From assembly GCF_900090295.1 (NCBI RefSeq), contig NZ_LT607753.1, positions 496,001-560,000 of the forward strand: a DNA stretch of 64,000 nt, in the 5' to 3' direction. This DNA is from Micromonospora coxensis (GTDB lineage: Bacteria > Actinomycetota > Actinomycetes > Mycobacteriales > Micromonosporaceae). This document shows positions 59,597-64,000 of the stretch, piece after piece; positions within the stretch are counted from its first letter, which is position 1, and every line of letters begins with the position of its first letter. The translations under genes and the position numbers were made by a program. The notes under the pieces are model-generated. The model was not told the origin of the DNA. It ran no database searches and worked only from the letters and a program-made list of their open reading frames with translations.

Positions 59597-61107
59597 GTCG
59601 GATCGCGGACCTGAACCGCCGTTACGCCGCCGCAGCGTCGGTTGCGCTCAACGGCGTTGAAATCATCGCGGTCGGCGATCCGGCCGGAGCACGCCTTAAC
59701 GCCGTGGTCCGCCGGTTGCTACTGGCCGTGCGCGACGACGGCCCCGGCCTGTGGGAGGATCTCTTAGGTGCGACCAAGGCGCTCCGGTGGCGCCTGATTA
59801 CGCAGCCGCGGCCGGCCAGATACAACCCAGTGCTCATAGAGATGTGTGAGCAGGTCGGCCGTCAGGTCAACCGTCTTCGCGGTGCCGTGGGTGATGAGGC
59901 TTTGCTGAACGAACTGACCGCCGCTGCTCAGGCAGTCACCGAGGCAGTTTCCCCGCTCGGCGTCGTGCTCGTGCGCTTTATCGAAAAGGCCGGACCATCA
60001 GAGTGCGTGGTCGTTGCGACGAGCAAGCCAGCCCAGATCGCACTGGCAACGTGGCTTTGCGATCTGGGCACGCCGGTGCTGACTGCGGGCGAGCTGGAAC
60101 GAGAGCAGCCAGACGTAGGCCAGGCACTTGTCGTGGGGCCACCACGGTTCTACCGGTCGTCACTGGTGACAGCGCCTGTAACGAGCATGGTGAAATTTTT
60201 TTTGCCCGCCTGGTTTGGTGACCGCTCGATCCCGCGGTCACCGATCGCCGCCTACGCCGACGGCGCGATTCGCGTCAAGGCCACAGTGTCGATCGAGGGT
60301 GACACTAGGGAGCCCGTTGACACGGATGGGCCGGACGAGGTGGAAGAGGACTTTCTTCCGCAGCCTAGTTGGAGCGGCAGGAAGTCCTCTGACCGGCTGC
60401 CCAGAGCCGACGAGGTTGCGGCGCGCAAGGTGCTACTGAGTGGCAACCTCGCCATCTATTTGGACGACGGCGACCGCATCCGGGCGCTCGATCCTGAGCA
60501 GCCGCCCGGCGAGCGCGTTGTCTACACCGAGGTTAACGCTGTCCGCCCGGGCACCTACTTGCTGCTGCGTCAGGGAGAGACCGAGCGTGGCGCTCTCTAC
60601 CGGACCGCGCTAGCGCTCCTGCCTGCCAATGGTTCCGCTGTTGACGCAGCCCAAAAGGCATGGAAGAATGCGCTCGCTCGCCGTCTCGAGCTGATTTCCT
60701 ATCCGGAGGCAGTTAGGGAACTCCGGGCCCGTGGCGTCAGGACCGCAGACCGGGTGCGAGCCTGGACTGATCCCGCTTTGATGCGCCCGAACCGCGACGA
60801 GGATTTCTATGCACTACTGAGTTGGCTCGACATCCCTATCCAGCCGACCTTCGGTCTGGCCACTATGCTGCGTCGGGCCCACCATCAGGCCAGTGCCAAC
60901 CTGCGTGATCAGCTGGAAAAGGCCGTCTCCGAGGCGGACCTTTCCGCTATGGAACGCGACGGTCACTGGAGACTGGACATGGGCCGGGAGGGCGTGCGGG
61001 GGCTAATTGCGACGCGAGTACTGGCGACCTCCCCACACACTGAGATCGTACTCCGCCACGATGCGCGAGTGCCGTTCCGGGATCGGAGCGGGCAATGGCT
61101 CGAATGA
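59593..61107 (+). CDS. operon gene 2: unknown protein, possible split DrmE C-terminal half
   Basis: This 504-aa protein begins MSRIADLNRRYAAAASVALN. It has ECVVVATSKPAQIALATWLC, DLGTPVLTAGELEREQPDVG, QALVVGPPRFYRSSLVTAPV and TSMVKFFLPAWFGDRSIPRS, read as a second Rossmann-like (helicase C-like) domain. A C-terminal helical part follows: KAWKNALARRLELISYPEAV, RELRARGVRTADRVRAWTDP. No ATP-binding motif is visible. A T8 run at 60196-60203 (VKFF) is a possible slippage site. It overlaps gene 3. Confidence 0.7.
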   Translation: MSRIADLNRRYAAAASVALNGVEIIAVGDPAGARLNAVVRRLLLAVRDDGPGLWEDLLGATKALRWRLITQPRPARYNPVLIEMCEQVGRQVNRLRGAVGDEALLNELTAAAQAVTEAVSPLGVVLVRFIEKAGPSECVVVATSKPAQIALATWLCDLGTPVLTAGELEREQPDVGQALVVGPPRFYRSSLVTAPVTSMVKFFLPAWFGDRSIPRSPIAAYADGAIRVKATVSIEGDTREPVDTDGPDEVEEDFLPQPSWSGRKSSDRLPRADEVAARKVLLSGNLAIYLDDGDRIRALDPEQPPGERVVYTEVNAVRPGTYLLLRQGETERGALYRTALALLPANGSAVDAAQKAWKNALARRLELISYPEAVRELRARGVRTADRVRAWTDPALMRPNRDEDFYALLSWLDIPIQPTFGLATMLRRAHHQASANLRDQLEKAVSEADLSAMERDGHWRLDMGREGVRGLIATRVLATSPHTEIVLRHDARVPFRDRSGQWLE

Positions 61108-62801
61108 TGCCCGCCTACTGCCCCGGGGGCTCACCGCCGGGGGAGCGTGCCCTCTACGCAGCGCTGCAGTCAGGTGACGGCACCGACGACTGGATTGTGC
61201 TGCACTCTTTGGGCATCGCCGACCACGTCCGGGGCGTTGAGGGTGAGGCCGACTTCGTCGTCATTGTGCCCGGGAGGGGTGTGCTGGTCATTGAAGTGAA
61301 GTCGCACCGGACCATCAACCGGCTTGCGGATGGGCTCTGGAAGCTGGGCAATGATGCTCCGACCGCTCGGGGGCCATTCCAGCAAGCAAGCGAGGCGATG
61401 TACAGCATCAAGCACTTCCTCGAGAAGAGGGGAGTCGATCTGCGTTCGATCCCCATGCTCAGCGCCGTCTGGTTTACGCAGGTGCGGGCGCGCACGATGC
61501 TTCCCTCGACGCCTGAGTGGCACGACTGGCAGGTACTCGACCTCGAGGATCTGCGCAACGGCCCCGTCTCGGCCGTGCTGCGTACCCTAGCCAAGGGGGC
61601 GAAGCACCTCGACGACAAGATCAGATACTTCTCGTATGGCGGGCTCGGCCCGGATGGCGCAATGTCCGCGCGGATCGCCTCGTTGCTGAGACCTCGCTTC
61701 GAGATCGCTACCATTGCGGGCGACATGCGCCGAGTGCGCCAGGCGGAGCTCGTCACCTTTATCGAGGAGCAGTATCTCGCTCTGGACTCCATGGCCGACA
61801 ACCAGGCGGTCCTGTTCGCGGGCCCGGCGGGTTCGGGTAAGACCCTGCTTGCCGTCGAGGCTGCCCAGCGTGAGGTCGCGCAAGGTAGTTCGGGCAGGCT
61901 GCTGTGCTTTAACAAGCTCCTCAGCCGGAAACTCTCCTCGGATTTCGGTGACGCCGCGGGGCTGACGGTCGGCACGCTGCATCAGGAGTTGCTGAGGATC
62001 TCGGGAGCTAGGGTCCCGCCCGGCGCCGGGGCTCCGTTCTGGGAGCGAGACCTTCCCGAAGCCGCGTTGGAGGTTCTGCTTGACCGGCCGGATCTCGCGG
62101 GTGACTTCCTAATTGTCGACGAGATCCAGGACATGGTCAGGGACCCTTATCTCGATGTGCTGGATCTGATGGTCCATGGTGGGCTGGCAAATGGTCGGGT
62201 TCTCCTCTTCGGCGACTTCGAGCGCCAGGCCATATTCGAGTCCGGTGATGTCCGTGCCTCGCTTGGTGTTCGCATCCCGCGCCTCAGCTCCCATCGACTG
62301 ACCGCCAATTGCCGGAATCTGCCACGCATCGGCTACCAGGTGAACCTGTTCAGCAAACTACGGCCAGGGTACAGGCATTTCCGTCGGCAGGACGACGGTG
62401 TCGACCCGACCCTAGTGCCGTACAGGGCCGGGGCCGACCAGTCGCCACTGCTGGTGCAGGCCGTACGGGCGTTGAGAGATGAGGGCTACGAGCTTAACGA
62501 GATCGTTGTGCTCAGCCCGCTTCGGAACGGGTCTACAGCCCAAACAACGCCCGATTCTTGGCTCCGCCAGGTGCTGCACTCGGCCGATGGCCGGCACGGA
62601 CGTCCAGGCCAGCTGCTGCATACCACCATCCAAGCCTTCAAGGGGCTTGAGGCGCCAGCTGTCGTGGTTACCGATCTGGACCACCGGCTGGTGCCGGGCT
62701 TCGAGTCGCTGATGTATGTCGGCATGACAAGGGCTACGGACCGACTCTTTGCCGTGATTGAATCCGGAACAGCCCGGATGATCGTGGGAGGAAAGCTATG
62801 A
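61095..62801 (+). CDS. operon gene 3: NERD nuclease-UvrD/Rep-like helicase
   Basis: The product is 568 aa from ATG 61095; a start at 61104 would give the ATGA overlap seen elsewhere in the operon. It has an N-terminal NERD domain (GEADFVVIVPGRGVLVIEVK; E..D...E-V-K). A SF1 helicase core follows: Walker A LFAGPAGSGKTLLAVEAAQR, Walker B GDFLIVDEIQDMVRDPYLDV, FGDFERQAIFES, HRLTANCRNL. The C-terminal motif VI is YVGMTRATDRLFAVIESGTA. All helicase motifs are present. It is predicted to cleave and unwind or track on DNA. Confidence 0.92.
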   Translation: MARMMPAYCPGGSPPGERALYAALQSGDGTDDWIVLHSLGIADHVRGVEGEADFVVIVPGRGVLVIEVKSHRTINRLADGLWKLGNDAPTARGPFQQASEAMYSIKHFLEKRGVDLRSIPMLSAVWFTQVRARTMLPSTPEWHDWQVLDLEDLRNGPVSAVLRTLAKGAKHLDDKIRYFSYGGLGPDGAMSARIASLLRPRFEIATIAGDMRRVRQAELVTFIEEQYLALDSMADNQAVLFAGPAGSGKTLLAVEAAQREVAQGSSGRLLCFNKLLSRKLSSDFGDAAGLTVGTLHQELLRISGARVPPGAGAPFWERDLPEAALEVLLDRPDLAGDFLIVDEIQDMVRDPYLDVLDLMVHGGLANGRVLLFGDFERQAIFESGDVRASLGVRIPRLSSHRLTANCRNLPRIGYQVNLFSKLRPGYRHFRRQDDGVDPTLVPYRAGADQSPLLVQAVRALRDEGYELNEIVVLSPLRNGSTAQTTPDSWLRQVLHSADGRHGRPGQLLHTTIQAFKGLEAPAVVVTDLDHRLVPGFESLMYVGMTRATDRLFAVIESGTARMIVGGKL

Positions 62802-64000
62802 CCGGCCTGCAAGCGCGGAAAGTCATTGAGGATGCCGTGCGCCGGGAGTTGTTCGGGCCGCAGCCCGGCGAGCCGCCGGCCGGCGTTCCCGTTGATTGCT
62901 CGACTGGGACAATTCACTTCGAGTCGGTTGAAGCGAGCCGCGGCCAGTTCCACGAGGCCACCACGTTCCAAGAGATCTTGACTCAAGCCGACCCACTGCG
63001 CCGCTATGGCATAGGCGTTCTTTACCCCGGTGCCTCGTCGCAGGCAACCACCGTGCTCAGCGATGGCGTCGATGGTGATGCGGACGTCACCTGGGTTTCG
63101 GGCCTAGGGGAAAGCGAGGACAATCCTGACGTTCCTCCGATCGAGATCCCGGGTACGCTCCACCAGGACGTCGCCGACTCGGATGACTTCGACCTGACCG
63201 ACGCCAACCGCTTCAAGCCCTCTGCTATGGCGGTCTCCTTTAAGGTTCGCGTCAGGATGGGTGGCTCGCTCGAGCTGAGCGTCAGCGGCGCCTACTACGA
63301 CCGGATCAATGTCCACGTCTCTGGGAGGACCAACCCGTGGACGTGGTGGCTGCGGCGACCATTCGAGCTCACAGGGTCGGTCCCCGGTGCCGTGGTGCTT
63401 TCAAGCACCAACAGGCTCTGGGAGGTTCCGATGGCTCAAGGCGGCGCTGAGCCCCTGCGCGTCACGCCGGCGGTTCAGGTTTTCAGCCGCCCAGTTCCCG
63501 GCGAGGCGGACCCCGAGCTGCGCCTGGTCACGGTCGCCATGCTAAACCGGGCAGCTGGCACTGGGCCAACAAGCGCGCTTTTCCAGATGGGCCTTAGCGT
63601 AGAAGCTGCAAAGGAGCTCACAATTGAGGCTTATCCCGAGGTCGAACTCCCGGATCGGGGTGAGGAGGAGCAGTCGATCGACCTGCTGTACCGGAACAAG
63701 CGCACATTCGCGGTGGGCCATGGCTGCGCCGCCAGCTGGGGAGGTGGCGAGGGGAGCGGGACTATCCAATGGGTGCGCGCTGACCCGCTTCCCGCGTATG
63801 AGGTCGTCAGCCTGACGCCCGACATCTACTTGACTGACGAGTCGGGCAAGCGTGTTCGGGTCAGCGTGAGCATGGCCGAACTCGCCATGGGCAGCGCGAC
63901 TGGCCGAAGCCAGGTCGAGACAGTGCTCGCTCTTTACGGCGATTGGATCAACCGCCAGGAGGCGGAGATCCCAGGCCTATTGCCACGGTTCCGGGATGCC
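62798..64000 (+). CDS. operon gene 4 (incomplete): large protein, possible DrmA-like helicase N-terminus
   Basis: At least 400 aa are in the window and the frame is open at the right edge. It starts MTGLQARKVIEDAVRRELFG, PQPGEPPAGVPVDCSTGTIH, then ADPLRRYGIGVLYPGASSQA. The pattern RRELFGPQ...DPL-RYGIGVLYP is like the N-terminus of DISARM DrmA-type helicases (from memory). It continues with beta-rich domains (PSAMAVSFKVRVRMGGSLEL; RTFAVGHGCAASWGGG). The expected helicase core would lie beyond the window. It overlaps gene 3 by 4 nt (ATGA). Confidence 0.7.
   Translation, partial: MTGLQARKVIEDAVRRELFGPQPGEPPAGVPVDCSTGTIHFESVEASRGQFHEATTFQEILTQADPLRRYGIGVLYPGASSQATTVLSDGVDGDADVTWVSGLGESEDNPDVPPIEIPGTLHQDVADSDDFDLTDANRFKPSAMAVSFKVRVRMGGSLELSVSGAYYDRINVHVSGRTNPWTWWLRRPFELTGSVPGAVVLSSTNRLWEVPMAQGGAEPLRVTPAVQVFSRPVPGEADPELRLVTVAMLNRAAGTGPTSALFQMGLSVEAAKELTIEAYPEVELPDRGEEEQSIDLLYRNKRTFAVGHGCAASWGGGEGSGTIQWVRADPLPAYEVVSLTPDIYLTDESGKRVRVSVSMAELAMGSATGRSQVETVLALYGDWINRQEAEIPGLLPRFRDA

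Noticed and set aside
1..64000. CRISPR array or tRNA genes
   Set aside because: No regularly spaced short repeats and no cloverleaf with the conserved GTTCGAATC-type arm were noticed.

Overview
The window is high-GC DNA with strongly G/C-biased third codon positions, many GTG/TTG starts and GGAGG-type ribosome sites. Together with the gene families present (BTAD regulators, DUF2637/SpdA-like spread protein, mycothiol-type DinB, SWIM/DUF6493 pair, STAND-WD40 ATPase) this points to an actinobacterium, most likely Micromonosporaceae (inference; no rRNA or tRNA gene was seen). Most of it is accessory chromosome: remnants of a conjugative/integrative element, insertion sequences, pseudogenes in all stages of decay, many small orphan immunity-like genes, and predicted defence genes.

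Left part (1-16 kb). A broken tyrosine-integrase tail and a frameshifted SUKH-like gene are followed by a DNA methyltransferase and an upstream methyltransferase-like partner cut by an IS3-family element (2553-3836). Then come small orphan genes (ankyrin, DUF4241, membrane proteins), a run of small proteins typical of actinobacterial integrative plasmids (8.2-11.6 kb, some with stop codons), a HAD-fold protein, an HSL-type esterase and an AraC regulator.

Middle (16-28 kb). A DUF2637 gene, two membrane-anchored BTAD regulators (one with LysM) and an Hsp70-like ATPase fused to a polytopic membrane domain form one minus-strand operon. Its 3' end is duplicated 3.9 kb away as a 375-bp direct repeat, and the segment between the copies holds a drug-exporter relic and orphan genes.

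28-46 kb. GNAT, PPC/DUF296 and XRE genes, a coupled small ORF/XRE pair, a secreted protein, a truncated IS5-type transposase fused to a truncated membrane gene, the SWIM + DUF6493 pair (with a decayed second DUF6493 piece 4 kb away), and a three-gene operon resembling an ESX/WXG100 export-substrate cassette. A second copy of the IS3 element (44719-46002) sits inside a lipoprotein gene. Removing it with one 4-bp target duplication restores a 209-codon frame.

46-64 kb. Small orphan genes, a 1447-aa STAND NTPase with a WD40 propeller array, a Nudix relic abutting an Imm53-like gene, a DUF885 hydrolase, an Excalibur-domain protein and an endonuclease/exonuclease/phosphatase protein. The right edge carries a tightly overlapping four-gene operon (58583 to beyond 64000): two proteins of unknown function, a NERD-nuclease/UvrD-like helicase and the start of a large protein. 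It looks like an anti-phage operon, possibly a DISARM variant with a split DrmE, and is the best candidate here for an undescribed system.
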